Below, in pieces: positions 1 through 12,983 of a stretch of DNA of 64,000 nucleotides (positions are counted from its first letter, which is position 1; each line of letters starts with the position of its first letter). This stretch comes from Tubulanus polymorphus (Eukaryota; Nemertea; Palaeonemertea; Tubulaniformes; Tubulanidae), in assembly GCF_964204645.1 (NCBI RefSeq), contig NC_134026.1:5952001-6016000 (forward strand), in the 5' to 3' direction. The notes beneath the pieces were generated by a model, which was given only the letters and a program-made list of their open reading frames with translations, searched no databases and was not told where the DNA came from. The position numbers were made by a program, and so were the translations under genes.

Positions 1-949
1 GGAATTTTATCCGAAAAATTTTGCTCTAAATGCTTTATATAAGAGCCCACAAAACCCGGCAGGACCATTATTCCTTACGATCATTTTCATATTGGGTTCT
101 AAAATGTCCATCCCGAATGGAAAACCTGGTTTTCCTAGATCAACATCGAATTGGTTGTAAAATACGAACCGTTCCGACTGTTTATAATTTTTGGAAAATC
201 AACGCTTCACCCTGCAAAAACTTTCATCCAAAACGAATAATAAATCCAAAGTATTTTTTCATCTATACATATTTCATTCTAAACTAATCAACAAAAACAA
301 CAACATGTTATATGATTTCCTACATATCACCAGAAATGGTACATTCAAATCTTAAAGGGAAATACTATAACAACAGTCCGTTATTTAACAATACTGGATC
401 GAAATTGGTACCTAAAAATGGCCGTCTGAATCCACGGTAATCGGGTTCGAATCCCAATAAGATGTTACGTTGTTCATAAACATTACATTTTAGAAAGGTT
501 GTAATAACCAATAAAAAGGTATAAAAATAGTAATTCGTGTACAAAATCATTGCTCAAAATACTAGATATAGATACTAGAGCAATCAGTTTTATTATCACA
601 GAACTTGCGGAATACTTTTAATATTAACATTTTATCACTAACCCTGTTAAGCACCAGGATGTTATAAGTAGACACCATACTGTTCTATTCAATAAACTTC
701 TCTTACAATTAATTAAAGCTTCTCTCCTTACAGAATATCACAGATGAACAAAAATGAGCTGTTTTGAGCTATATAGAATGCAATTAATGTACAAACAAAG
801 GATATTAGGCAAAAAATGATGCGTTGTTACTGTAATCGACCGGGTCACTTTTGTAAACTGCAATAAAATTATCACCATTTCATTCCTATAACTCACTGCC
901 CGGTTATTGTAAGCTTGATCACGAATTTGTGTGTAATGTACGTACAGGG

Positions 950-1267
950 CAGGGGCGGATCTAGGGGGGTGAATACGGTGGCTAGCCACCCCCTCAAATG
1001 CCTTCCAAAAAGTTATCATAAGAGGCTTTTTCGTGTAAATAGCCTATCTCAAAGAAGATGAAATAAGAATGTTAGCTGCCTCAGAATCAGAACTCACAGT
1101 AGCGTTGTGACTATGTATTATATACCAAGTATGCTACGAGCAATCATCGAGACAAGCTCCCCCGTCTCACGACCTTCGGTCGCTCGGACTTCGCCGCTGA
1201 GTGGCTCGCTAGTCGCAGTCTCTTCATTACGTTTTGTCAGCCAACCCCTTTGAAAAATCCGCCCCTG
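950..1267. mobile_element. short inverted-repeat DNA element (CAGGGGCGGATC ends)
   Basis: The left end reads CAGGGGCGGATCTAGG and the right end reads, on the other strand, CAGGGGCGGATTTTTC, so the termini are inverted repeats of about 12 bp. The 318-bp interior has no coding frame, so this is a non-autonomous element. A related left end occurs at 19457. The ends resemble those of many animal hAT-type MITEs, which is a family-level inference; a clear 8-bp target duplication is not visible. Confidence 0.6.
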
Positions 1268-1874
1268 CAGGTTATAAAGCCGGCCTGCCCGATAAACTTT
1301 TAAGCTCGACAGAAATGAGAAACTAGGTATAAATTTGTTCTAGCCTAGCAGCGAATAGGCCTCCTCAAATTCTAACAGTTTTGAAGGTCCGTCTTAAAAT
1401 TCACAAACCGTTCTCACGAGTGGTGACGTTAGGAATGATATTGGAAGAGTATCGTAATTGCATATTCTATCCATAATAATAATTTCGCCTCAGAAACAGG
1501 CTCAACGTGCAGCATTTTATCTAATTAAAACTAACAACAGATCAGGTATTGGAGAATCAGGTCAGCCATGATTCGCTTTGAGCCTTTTAATCATCTTATT
1601 CACTCGCTCCCGATCTCGACAATATACAATGTTACACATATATAAACACAATACACCGATCAATTCAATATCATCTGATGATCGTTTTATGGATTATTAA
1701 TAATTTTGCAACAGCTGGTTCATCTTGAATAAACATCGCCCGGTTCGATGGAACTGTACTGTACTCCATGAAGGAGGTTACAAAAATCCTCTATCATTTT
1801 CGTCAAACGAATAGAGAGCATCATTTAATACTGCGGTACGAATTTCAAGAGATTCAGCGGCGAAATCTCACAGC

Positions 1875-1979
1875 GGGACTCGTCACAATAGATAGCGAAT
1901 GAATAAAACCAATATCCAACGACCAACCAGTCATCGATGCTGGCTTTATTCATTCACTATCAATTGTGACAAGTCCCTG
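1875..1979. mobile_element. palindromic MITE (GGACTTGTCACAATTG family)
   Basis: The left arm (GGGACTCGTCACAATAGATA..., then GAATGAATAAA) is repeated in reverse complement at the right end (GGGACTTGTCACAATTGATA). The whole is about 105 bp and non-coding. Copies of the same family lie at 13460-13640 and, as a half copy, at 38207-38270. Confidence 0.65.
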
Positions 1980-2020
1980 TGCAAAATCTAAGGGTCTTAA
2001 CCATTTCTAGGGCCACAGGA

Positions 2021-2135
2021 AAATGCTTTTTTCCAGAATTTTCAACAAAATCATGCCATAATTTTTTTTACAGAAAATGCCTTTTTTCAGAATTTTCAAC
2101 AAAATTATGCCTTATTTCACAGAAAACGCCCTTTA
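2021..2135. repeat. short tandem repeat, about 50-bp unit
   Basis: A unit containing CAGAATTTTCAACAAAAT followed by T-rich sequence and ACAGAAAA is repeated about two and a half times with small changes. It is non-coding. Confidence 0.6.
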
Positions 2136-4502
2136 CAAGATTTTTTTTTCGATATGGATCACCCCTTTGTATACATGTCACATATAAGAGAACTGTAAAA
2201 GCATAAAATGAACTGTAGAAGTCTGACATTATAAGGTGGTGATTCTCATCATGGTGGAGAACGAATTTCAGGGCCGTACATAGCGGGGGCAGCTTCCAGA
2301 AATTTTTTATAAGTGCCCTTTTCGCGAATATTATTCCTACGTATATCCAACAGAATTGCCCTTTTTCGGGTTTCTCTCTTGTGCCCCCAAAATCCATACG
2401 CCAGGTACAGCCATGAATTTCGACCAGGAAATATCACCGTGACATATTTTCATTTAGTCAAATGTACCGAGAAATATTTACAAATCGATGACTCGTGCTT
2501 CGCCTCTCGACGTACCGGCAAAAATAAAAATAACGATCAATGACTGCACCGGAGTTCATGTAATCATATATATGCGTGCTATGGTTGCGCAGTCAGATAT
2601 TTCAATTTGTGAAATTGAGAAATCGAATTCATACCGTAATGAAATAACTAATTAAGCGTAGTGCTTCAGCTCCTCGAGTTCACGGTGACAGCTGTCATCG
2701 ATGCTAGATATATATATCGCGTCATCTGTGTTTTACATGTTTCGATAACCGGTAAAGATGGTGCCACCGGATAACGGGCAGACGCATTCATCGAACTTTA
2801 TTCGGGTCACACAATGTCTGCCAGTATTCAAGACATCAGCCGTGATCACTCAAACAAATTTGGCCTGGAACAAACTGTTCACACGAATGAAAAATGGGCC
2901 TGAGCCTGTTTGGCCGGGCCCGAGCCAAATTTTAGCATGAGACAAATGATCGTGTTTGAATTGCAGCTGGTACCGGAATTGACCCACTTCCCTTTGTTTG
3001 AGCATTGTTTAGTATCGAGTGAGTGGTTTACATGTGAGCGCGCTCTCTAATTATAGGCACAGGCCAAATTTGGCTCCCGCCTGATCCGTGCCAATTTGGG
3101 CCATGCCAAATCGTCTCCATGTGTTCGAGGCTATTAGTTTTCTTTTATTACGTATGCAGACAGAAAATTCCAAGCACCATGTATTTCATAGAATCTCTTC
3201 TCATGTTGGAGTTCTTTGCTCGGAAAATTGATTCGTTAAATAGTTCAATTTTTGAAGATAAGAATAGTCACAATTAATCTAACCCATCTGTAGAACATTC
3301 TGTCCTGTCCTTAACAATAAACTCAAACAATAACCGATTTGGAAATATCATATATCAACAAACCTCCCGAGTTTAACAGTAATCAGAGTTTATCAGATCC
3401 AACTTGAGCAGAGCCTATTCTAGAACGTAGATAGTGCATGCAGATCATTGGAGTATACTCAGAATTTTTTCCAACTGTAAAAAGTCAGTTTGAATTTCAA
3501 CCCCTTGTCTGCCGTGCACATTCTTATGTATTAACAGAAATTCATAGACTTTATGAATTTTTGGTATTAACCATAGAGGGGAAAATCTAGACCCCTCCAT
3601 CTCGTGCATAAACTAATAAATGAACCAGATTGGCTCCTATAATCCTGGTGCTTTCTTTCATATTTTTGATGATTCCTGATAGAGTATCGCCAGTTTTAAG
3701 CGTTGCGCTCCTGATCTCTTTTGGTTTGTTCAACTGTCAGTTGATTGAATGCGTGTCGCAACACCTGAAATATAGAAAAAAAGAAGCAGACTGTTATGCA
3801 ATCAAACAAGAACGAATCGCTGTTTTTCTATCTACGACGTACAATTCATTTAATTTATTCATTAAGCATTTTGGGGGCGAAGCACGATACAATAATTACT
3901 CTTATGTCTCCGATGAAAAACCTGGCCCTCGCACACCCCACGAGCTTGTTAGTTCATCGTACATGTGCATAGCCGAATTGTGTATATAGACAATAGAAAA
4001 TTATTCCAATATGGACAGCTGATTAAACAGCAAGTAAATCATCATTGCGACAGAATGTGCTCCCAATGGCTGCAAAAAAGCACTTATCTACTAAAAACTG
4101 TCAAAAAGTCTTACATCAGCACTTAGAACATAACCTCTATGTATTTAAGAAAATATATACATAATTACTGGCAGAAAAAATACATTCAACGAAGTTGAAT
4201 GAGTGTTGGAGTAGTGAGGGTAAATACGGTTCCTCTTCTATTTTCGAAACCCCAAATAGTGCAATGGATGAAATCAATGCGAATATGAATTCCCAAATCG
4301 TCCCATTTTTTGACGCCGTACAAACCGTTACAATAATGTTTATATTCATTGATATCTAGTATGCGTAAGGGGCTGTGTGAATCGATGTACACTATGTCAT
4401 CAATATTGGCATTTCAAAATAACAATCATAATTTTGGCACTTATTTTGTGATTCAATATATTTCATAACTCTTATTATTCTAATTTTGGTATTTGTTTCT
4501 AG

Positions 4503-4690
4503 AGAGGATGTGCACTACGTCATCAATATATCGGGGCTAGACTGGTTGCTAGTGAATTCAATTCAATTATCGTTATATTCAAATTCAAAATAACTTTATT
4601 GATCGATAATATTATGAATTCATATCATATTATTCATTGTCGACGATATTACGCAATATATGTGTTATTTTTCAATGTGTTAATAAACTT
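4503..4690. repeat. dispersed repeat, second copy at 37595-37760
   Basis: This segment and 37595-37760 share an ordered series of blocks: TACGTCAT, GGGGCTAGACTGGTTGC (GGGGCTTGACTGGTTGC in the other copy), GTGAATTCAATTC, then CATATTATTCAT and an ATATT...GCAATAT block. Both are non-coding. The type of element is not recognised. Confidence 0.55.
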
Positions 4691-4792
4691 TCAAGTTGTC
4701 TTCTTCATTAATGATTTTCTCGAGCTAGCAAGTGGAGTGAAATATTAATGCGACTAATGACACCAGCGGTGACATTCATCATATAGGCCTAC

Positions 4793-7700
4793 CTCGTCGG
4801 TATCACGAATTTCTGATTGCAAATGATTCTTCTTGTGTTTCTCATGTTCTGGAGTTATAGGCAGACCGTACTGAGATGGCATCGGAACCTGAATCAAGGC
4901 AAAGATTTCGCAAATATTTCATAAACTTCATATGGATAGTAGAATAACCACATTCAAATGTGGAGAGCAGATATTTAGACAAAAACCCACTATATACAGA
5001 TTTAAAAAGTTTTAAAATCGAGAATTCATTCAATCAAAAATTAATCAAAAAGCCACAAAGTTTCAAACTCTCAGTAGAGATCATTATCAGGTGTGAACGA
5101 TGATCTCTAGTGTAAGTTTGAAATATCAGTTCATTTTAATAACTTTTAGATTGAATAAATTCTTCATTTAAAAAACTTTTAAAATCTAGAGTAGATCTAA
5201 AAGTAGAGGGTTAAATCTGAAAATAGAGGGTTTTATTTTAGTTCATATTTACAATAAATTTTTAGTTCAAGGTGATTCACCGAAATGTTTGCTCTTTTTT
5301 TACCTCTTTGACTTTTTCCAAAAGACCGTGTGGTTGCACTATCACTTTTGGGAAATTTTCAGGTAAATGACTCAAGTGACTACAAAAAAATAAAATAATT
5401 TTACCATACAGCAATGAGTTTTTACAATAAGTCAAAAGTTTTATGTCAAATTCATTTCTGTATCAGTCTAGGTTTCTCAATAATGAAAAATATACAGACA
5501 AGTCATCACATTCTTTAAGTGGTCCTAATTTGAAGGCATTTCCAATTCAATTCTATGGACTTTTTATTTGGACTTCGTGTGAAACTGACTAAAGAAATAA
5601 TGATCAAATCATGACGACAATATGACTAAGTAGACTTAATTCGACAAGTCAGGATACCTATGTTGATTTTTTGCGATATTGGTCTACCCGTAACAAAAAT
5701 CAACAAACATATCTCGACATTACAAGTAAAGTCGTGATAATTGATTTGACTGAGGTAACATCGAGATATAGATATCGACATTGGTAAAAATTATGATCAG
5801 TATCACGATTGATCTTGATAAGTTATCACGATATCGAGATAATTGAGATAACGCGTTATATCGACTTAAATATATCGATAAATTGCGATATATCGTGTTT
5901 TGTCGAGATAATTTTATCATGATATTTTCTCTAGAGGGATTCACAAAAGTTCCCAATTCATTTCCGTACAATTCGCTAAACTTGGGTCGTCATGAAAATT
6001 TAGACAGGTTTCAACGGCGACATTATGTCAGTGCGAAAATTCGAAATAAACCTACGCAATACAAGCTTCACTTTCCCCTTTCATTCTTTGTTCATACTCA
6101 GCAAATTCTTGTTGTCTCATTCTGCAAAACATAAATATACTCTTCTTACAGACCTGCCGACCTATCAATTACCACATCAGGGACTTGGACATTGTATTTT
6201 CTAGAAAGGATTTCTTCAAAGGTATATGGATGACCCTACCAAATGGCTGCCTTATCCGAGAAATGCTTTTTCTTTTCTTCTCGACCCCAGCCTGCCAATT
6301 TTCGTGGCTGCCTCAGATACACCCGGTACAGCATGATCGCTGCGATAAAATTTTCAATAAACAGGTTTTAAGACTTACAAGATTCGTCTCTGTAATAAAG
6401 CTATATCTTCCATCATCACCTTTCGTTCATGATGTATTTGTTCATCGTGGATTTGTTTCGCAACATCTGCGATTGACTGGACATTTTCAATCAACGTTTT
6501 CTCCGTCTGTAAATAAAAATAGTGGGATATATGCTAAGAATTCGAATATTTTGATTCTGATGGGAATTTATTTGGGCTGCCGTTGTGCGACAAACATGGA
6601 AAATGTTAAGATTTTCATAAAAACCTTAACATCAGGTGACCTAGCTCAGTCAGGTTTTGTGATGCATACCCGATGCAGGTTTAAGGACCAGAATGGACTT
6701 GCGATGAACTAAAACATCAATTTTTAATCCATTTTACACTACATTCAAGGATTCCCAAAAATTCTTCATTGAAAGTAGTTGCATCAAAGAAAAGAAAGAG
6801 ACACCATTTTTTGTAAAAAACAAATAAAACAATATGCAGCTCCATGGCTACCAAATGAAGTTTTTTCAAATCATCAATTTATGGATTGTAGGCATGGAAA
6901 CACATAATTGAACATTCAAATTATGGCGTCACTATTCTCTATTCCATCTAAAGAGTTGAAATAGACATTAGACAGTCAACCCCCAAAATATAGCCAGTCC
7001 TGCCCAATGTCAAGTTTATTCTGTGGACAGGCGTTGACTCCAAATAAAAATTCGCTGTAAAAGATCACCAATCATTCTCCAAAAAAAAAAATATAAAAGT
7101 TTGAACGAAAGACTTGAATGAATTCAGTCGAAACGAATTGATACAATAGAATTGTTCTAGCAATATAAACCAGCTAAAACGATACTGACACCGACAACTC
7201 ATTTCTGGTATGGAGTGGAGTATGCTAGGCTCACAGTGCACCTGTCCACTTAAATCCACTTACATAACAAACACTCGGGCAGGCACATGTTCACGACTGC
7301 GCCAGGCAGGCTGTTCAAATTGTGTATTATTCCATATACACAGAAATACGCATAAAAGGCATTCACAGTCTCAATTATCCCCAGAAGCTGAACTAAGAAA
7401 AAGCCATCTACATCATGCAAGTTGGTGTGGAACCCCATGTTCAAGACAAATACCCGGTAGCTTTTTGAAAATATTGATAAATCTTAGAACAGCGGTAGCC
7501 ATTTAGTGGTGACAGAATGTTAGATATTGTTGTGAAACTATACCAGCCAAGCACATTTTGCTTGAAGTTTCATTTACACTTACCAAATTAGGACCGAACA
7601 TATGATTCAAGACTACATGGTATATAGACTCGACATTTTGCACACCCCTGCACCCTCCCCTTGGGTCTGCGCCGCCAAATTGGCCGTCAATTCAATGCAA

Positions 7701-7947
7701 GATTTAAATGACAGATTCCCGAAATCTGTAGATGACCAGATTATCTTGGTATGTTGTTATGTATGGTAATTCTCTGAATTCACTGACCATCAAAACAAAC
7801 TATGACATCATCATGAATAAGATCTCTATACATGCCTACAGTTCATCACCGTAAATATAAAACAGAATATTCCATTCCATCTATCGTTGAAATATGTAAT
7901 TACCAGAAGGCTTCTAATTACCAGATCTTTTTAAAACAGAAGGCCAG
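4793..7947 (-). CDS. C-terminal exons probably belonging to the LRR gene
   Basis: A series of minus-strand exon candidates with good splice sites: 7922-7947, 7584-7612, 6379-6506, 6150-6235, 6056-6121, 5304-5379 and 4793-4888. The last four read in phase as one chain: a segment starting GHPYTFEEIL, then MRQQEFAEYEQRMKGE, then HLSHLPENFPKVIVQPHG, then VPMPSQYGLPITPEHEKHKK before donor gtaggc. The 6379-6506 exon encodes a charged helical segment starting TEKTLIENVQ. The join from 6379-6506 to 6150-6235 is not solved, because the phases disagree and an exon may be missing; the 3' end is also not found. Linkage to the LRR exons upstream rests on strand, spacing and compatible phases. I do not recognise the protein. 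Confidence 0.5.
4930..5235. repeat. degenerate palindromic element with hammerhead-like centre
   Basis: The sequence around 4975-5040 (AAAAACCCACTATATACAG, then TTTTAAAATCGAGAATTCAT) is partly reverse-complemented at about 5125-5200, and the centre holds GTTTCAAACTCTC..GAGATCATTATCAG at 5060-5090. It is the same family as 49779-49983. Read on the minus strand the centre is CTGATAA, a stem, then GAAAC: a hammerhead-like core with one change from CTGANGA. Confidence 0.5.
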
Positions 7948-8035
7948 CTTTGAAGAATTCATACCACAATGTCTGATGGTAGGTGGTTCATTGACAGCAG
8001 ATTGATATAACATCGATATATTTCAATAGACTCAC

Positions 8036-10490
8036 CGACATCTTTCCAATTCTGACATTTTGCCCGTCTAAAAGGTTTATTGTAGTAGCTGATATCATTG
8101 CTTCGCGGTAACGTTTGTGCCCTTGCATTGGATTACCCTGAAGTATATATGTACGTGGTCAATTCGATGAAATCATGTAGCTCAAAAGCTTATCTATGGC
8201 ATTTATTGTTTGAACGGAAAAGCCCAATTCATCCAGAAATGCTCAACAAACAGCATTCGTGTTCAACAAACAAAATTGTATATAACAAACATAAAAGAGG
8301 ATTATAAATAATATCTGTAGTACGTGCTAGTTTTTACTACTATACAGGGCAGTAAGTATCCACTGGATCCAGTTCCACAGTTCTGAGTTAAGATTTGACG
8401 CAGAGTAAACTCATTGAAAATGAACTAATTTCAACGCAGAGTTAACTCGCAACACTGTGGAACTGGATCCTGGATTTTATCATAATCTTGATTAACCTGA
8501 TACTGATTAGAGACTGGTTTCCCAGCCAGCAATTTGCTGCCGGCTCGAAATCGACCCCTAACTGGAATCAAACGTTGAATCTTACCCGGAATGAGACGAG
8601 TTCCAGTTTACCGAGACGCCGGAGGCTTTCGCACGTTCCGACGAGATCTTCGATCAGGTTCTCATCGGCGTTTATGCTGACGAGTTCCGTGCAAGCAGAC
8701 GTGGGAAGAATGGATTTCTGAATTAATACGGTAACAACATTGAACAACGATGCATGAGTACGGCAAAGAAATTCAATGCTTTAACGCAATTCCGAAGCAA
8801 TGCATGATTTTCATTTTACCAGGGCCGAGTTTCACGAAAAAGTTGAACTAAAATGTTTGGTTTTCGTAATTGACATTGGGTTACTTCATGATTTCGTTTT
8901 GAAAACAATTCAAACTTAAACTGTTTTAAGCTAAAACCCTGTTTTAAGCTGCTTAAACTTTTACGTGAAACTAAACCCTGCATGATTGGTTTCGTAGTTA
9001 GATCTGACAGTGGAACCAGTTTAGTTGTACTTTCAGATAAGAAGACAAGGGAAAGATCAACATCAAAAGTCAATTCTCAATTATCCACCACATTGTTAGA
9101 ACCAATGCCTTGTTGACGGAGAACTGAACATCTGGGCAGAAAAACGGAGGGTAGTGGCAGTGTTCATTGGAAGAAAGGGACGGCTCCCGAATCGACGTTT
9201 AGATTCAGCACTTACGATTTTATTCTTCTGTATGAATAATTCGCGTAAATTTGCGAGTACCTGGATTCCTTCGAGAGTTTCGATCTGCAATTCAATCACC
9301 CATTTATGTTAATCATCAAAGACACCGACAGAATATCAAGAATATCAAGATCCTGAATGAAAATTCCAAGTTACAAAAGAACTGTCGCAAAAGAACAAAC
9401 TTACGTCGTTATGATCCAAATGCAATTTCGTTAGATTCGATAGAATAGGCATGTCTTTGATATCTACGATGCGATTCATGCTCAAGTGAAGCTCTCGAAG
9501 TTCTAAACACCGAGAAAGACTGATCACCGATTGCAGAAAATTGTGCGACAAATTCAAGCACCTCAGTTGTCGACAGACTTCGATACCGCTGCAACTGAAA
9601 AATGAAGGTCATGGTAATCGATTTTTTGAAAATTGAGAAAAGTAGGCAACTTTATGTTTTTCGAATGGAACTTATCACTAATAACTTACTTTGTTATTCT
9701 GTTGATCGATGCGTTCAAACTACGGAGGTTGTGGAAGTGAACGAGTCCGTCGTAATCCAGTATACGAATGTCATTCACCGATATATCTAGATGTAGTATC
9801 TTAGACGGCTGATCTATTGGCGACGTGACTTTAGGTTGAACAGCTCTGAAACATCCATAGTATAGTATAGTCAATATCTATTTACTCATTACAGTGAGTT
9901 GTACAAGCAGGTCGGATAGGAAACATAATTCAGGTAACAAAACTTTTCCAGTGTGATGGCAGATTAAGAGTAGAGATCATTCAATTATAACGTAGGTACC
10001 CATAAAATTTGAATTGTTCAACCCACCTCGTAGCCTACACAAAATTTTTTCGTATACATTAAGCATTACAGGTTGCAATTGCACTGACTCCACTCCCTTC
10101 CCCCAATGCGTACATAATAAATGAATGACCCTGTATGCAACCAATACAAGTTATACAAACAAGGTTCAATGCGCGACACCGGTAGTTCTGTCGCTGGCGC
10201 CCGAGAAGAAACTAAATCTACTCAATCGTACTGCACTTCATCATACGTTCTCGGGTTTTAGTTTATCTAAGATTTTCCAAATTCTGGAAAAAGATACGCT
10301 CAAAAAGTGAAGTGTGGACTTACCGATCATTAAACCACCGAAATCCGTAACGCAGTGTATTCAACTGACACATTTTCAAAACTCACTGTAAATACGACAC
10401 GTTCGATTTCGAGACGTCCCATGAATCCGGTATATTTGAAATATGCGACAGTTTCTTTTCGACGAGTTCTCTGGAGATATACGTCGCCAT
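8036..10490 (-). CDS. SDS22-like leucine-rich-repeat protein (N-terminal part)
   Basis: Exons on the minus strand: 10387-10490 (ATG at 10490), 9690-9845, 9405-9594, 9216-9284, 8586-8717 and 8036-8067, with matching phases and standard GT..AG boundaries throughout. The protein starts MATYISRELVEKKL and then has at least five tandem 22-residue LRRs of the SDS22 kind (for example LRCLNLSHNFLQSV, LRELHLSMNRIVDI, LTKLHLDHNDIETL, LRELFIQKNKI). No signal peptide or membrane segment is present, so a cytoplasmic, protein-binding role is likely. The chain probably continues into the exons at 7947-4793. The exact family was not identified. Confidence 0.8.
8362..8472. mobile_element. palindromic MITE (GGATCCAGTTCCACAG family)
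   Basis: The left end GGATCCAGTTCCACAGTT and right end GTGGAACTGGATCC are inverted repeats, and the inner sequence (GAGTTAA...TTAACTC) continues the palindrome. It is about 110 bp and non-coding. Diverged copies occur at 41030-41130, 43538-43635 and 63535-63608. Confidence 0.65.
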
Positions 10491-10735
10491 AGCAAACAGT
10501 GGCACTTCAATTTTCAAGTTCCAGAGGCCAGATAGTGGAAAGACTGAAATGGAAGTGCCATTTGATACAACATATTTCTATTCAAGAACTTTGCATTTTT
10601 GGCTTAATTATTGTGGGATTTCTTGCGTTTATTCATCATACACGGATATTGTGTATCTTAGCGACTCGTAAAGTGGTGCAGTAGAGCTAAAAAATGTATG
10701 CCTTACGACAATAGTCAATAGTCTCTGGTTTAGTT

Positions 10736-10860
10736 CAGGGTCCCTATAGATCATTCATCCCTGGATATGAGGAATTTTCAAAGATTTGAAGGAGAAAATT
10801 TCACTATAAAGAATTGTCTGCATCTCTTTCCTGACCTATCCCAATTACAGCAGACTCCTC
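10736..10860. repeat. fragment of the CAGGGTCCCTA element family
   Basis: Begins CAGGGTCCCTATAGATCATT and runs into the same AATTTTCAAAG..TTGAAGGAG-type sequence seen in the complete element at 60673-61009. Only one end is present, so this is a truncated copy. Confidence 0.45.
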
Positions 10861-11496
10861 AAAAATCTGTTCTGTTTATCTGGGTAAATTATCAATTAGG
10901 GGTTGCGATCAATAGCGATATGACTGACACTCAGTGAAGTGTATGCCATTGGAGTTTTAATATACCGGTAGTTGGATAGACAATTGGATAGATTTGTCAA
11001 ACAAACCACTAAAGCCCAGAATCATGAAAGCGTTCTAAAACCTCATTAGACTCAGTGGCATTGGAACGGCAGCTTGAATGAACATCCAAAAATATACGTC
11101 TAGTTCAGGTGAGCTAAGAAGTTAGGTAGTACTAAACACCGACCAAAACTGTCCAAAACTGTCTGATACCGACCAAAAGCTGTCCAATACCGACCAAAAG
11201 CTGCCAAACACCCATCAAAATCCTCCCAACCAAAATTCCTGGTCTCATTTGACAGTGTGGATAAAATCAGCGGAAATCTTGCCCAACCCACCATCCACGA
11301 TTTCATGAATCATGTATATCCGGTGTTAACCGCCAAATTGAAACTTCGTCCTTGGCCAGATTTCTCGAGTTTCCATTCCCAAAAGCCGAATAAAAATCAA
11401 GAATCAAAACTCTAATAAAAGTTTGAATCTGTTCTAAATCTACATAATATCTAATATCTGTTTAAATCTACAGTACGATTTCAATATGAAACAAAA
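10860..11496. other. intergenic, small tandem repeat only
   Basis: No gene is seen. A degenerate short tandem repeat at about 11140-11215 has the unit ATACCGACCAAAAGCTGTCC or similar, three to four copies. Confidence 0.5.
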
Positions 11497-12983
11497 CAGT
11501 CAGGAACACTTTCCAAAAACGGCTTATTCTGCCAATTTCGGCGTTTTCCGCCAATTACGGCAGAATCAGCCGTTTATGGATCACTCAGTTTTGAAACTTT
11601 CACAGTCGTTTATGGCTTAATCAGCCAGTTTCAGCTCACTAAGTTTCGAGTTTTGCTTTAAAGTTTTTTGCGCACTTCCGGTTCAATTAGCGCATGTTGC
11701 CGATGACGTCATAATCTCGAGCAGACGATAAGCTTTCATATGACGCTAGGATGGAAATTTTTGAGCTAGGTAAAGTGGTCAAATTTACGTTTTTCTAAAT
11801 GATTACGTCATATGAAGCCCAAAAACTCCGGGAAAACTCTCAAAACTACTACAGCATGAAACAAGTTTATTAATCATGATTTTTGTTAAAAATAAATTTG
11901 GGAACTAGTTTTAAAAACTATTATAAAGTTTTCAAGTAAACGTTGCCATGGGTACACATAAAAACATTCGCCATTTCTGGCGTATTCCGCCGTTTTTGGC
12001 GTAGTTAGTTTTATAATCATAAACTATTAAGCCATTATTGGCAGTCCACTTGTTATATATGAGGATTCCCCCACCCACTTAGACGTTTCCCCTAGTGTCT
12101 ACGCGGTACTTTTTTCGGAATAAAATAATTAATTTGCTGAGGTGAACGGATGTGTAAATATTATATGTTGAAAATAAAATTATTATTATTATAATTATCA
12201 TTCTCATAAGACAAATCAATCATGGATGTATAAACTAGTGTATCAAAAATCTAGTTTTAAGTTTTGCCCATGGTCTTATCTTGCCTAATAAAGCATAGAA
12301 TGGTGAGGGATATATTGGACTGCATATGATGTTGGTTAATTGAAGGTAATTAACATCTTCGATGCCTCCAAGCTAGGCTAATTGATGGATTCTTGTGATG
12401 GATAGTGATTGAATGAATTGGTGGCCGATGACGTTACAACTCAAAATCGATAGGCCTACAGCTGTATCTAGACTCATTTCAAAATACAACAAACATTTTC
12501 GAAACAATTTGGGATACATGTATGTATATATTTATTTCATAGAATACAGGTATACAGAAAGAACAGAATTCAAATACATTTGCCATCGGAAACCCATACA
12601 TTTATATTTAATTCTTTCTTGAAGCCTGGAACGGATCAATGAGATTAATTTTTCGGCGCAAATATACAAATGTATGCCAGCAGAAAAGCGATGATGTCAT
12701 AATAGGGACTCCCATCGAACTAAGCATTATAAATAGCACCTGTAAAACTATCTAAGCTAAAAACGCCGTTTCTGGCGATGTAGTTTTAAAAACTGTAACA
12801 GCTGAAAACGGCGGAAATGGCGTTTTTTAAGAACAAGCCAAAAATGGCAGAAAACGCCGATTTCGGCTAAATTGGCAGAAGCAGTTTAAAACTGAGTAAT
12901 CCATAAATGGCTGATTCTGCCGTTATTGGCGGAAAACGCCGAAATTGGCAGAATAAGCCGTTTTTGGAAAGTGTTCCTGACTG
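11497..12983. mobile_element. 1.49-kb foldback (long inverted repeat) transposon, non-autonomous
   Basis: The left terminus CAGTCAGGAACACTTTCC and the right terminus GGAAAGTGTTCCTGACTG are perfect inverted repeats. The inversion continues inward for about 100 bp through several GCCGTTTTTGGC/GCCAAAAACGGC-type blocks (11511-11600 against 12860-12965). More copies of the same GCCGTTT-type motif occur near 11970-12005 and 12765-12860. The element is flanked on both sides by CAAAA, a probable 5-bp target duplication. No transposase frame is present. Confidence 0.8.

Larger units (their letters stand above)
1..4790. other. gene-poor repeat region
   Basis: No open frame here has convincing splice sites or a recognisable protein. 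The longest frame, at 3630-3989, begins with a hydrophobic stretch but has no recognisable domain. The stretch holds several repeat pieces annotated separately: an inverted-repeat element at 950-1267, a MITE-like hairpin at 1875-1979, a short tandem repeat near 2021-2135, and a piece shared with 37595-37760. A GGTTCGAATCC box at about 434-446 resembles a tRNA-derived B box, but no full tRNA fold is visible. Confidence 0.5.

Noticed and set aside
3630-3989. A 119-codon plus-strand frame with a hydrophobic start.
   Set aside because: It begins without a convincing start context, lacks any recognisable domain and sits in repeat-rich sequence.
7271-7323. A possible exon (PAWRSREHVPARVF, good donor gtaagt) between the LRR exons.
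   Set aside because: Its phase (0 to 2) does not fit between its neighbours, and no partner exon was found.
10324-10386. An in-frame TGA inside what looks like the first exon of the LRR gene (possible recoding or pseudogene).
   Set aside because: A good donor (gtgagt) lies at 10386, before the TGA, and joins in phase to the acceptor at 9845. The downstream open stretch ending at another donor is then simply intron.
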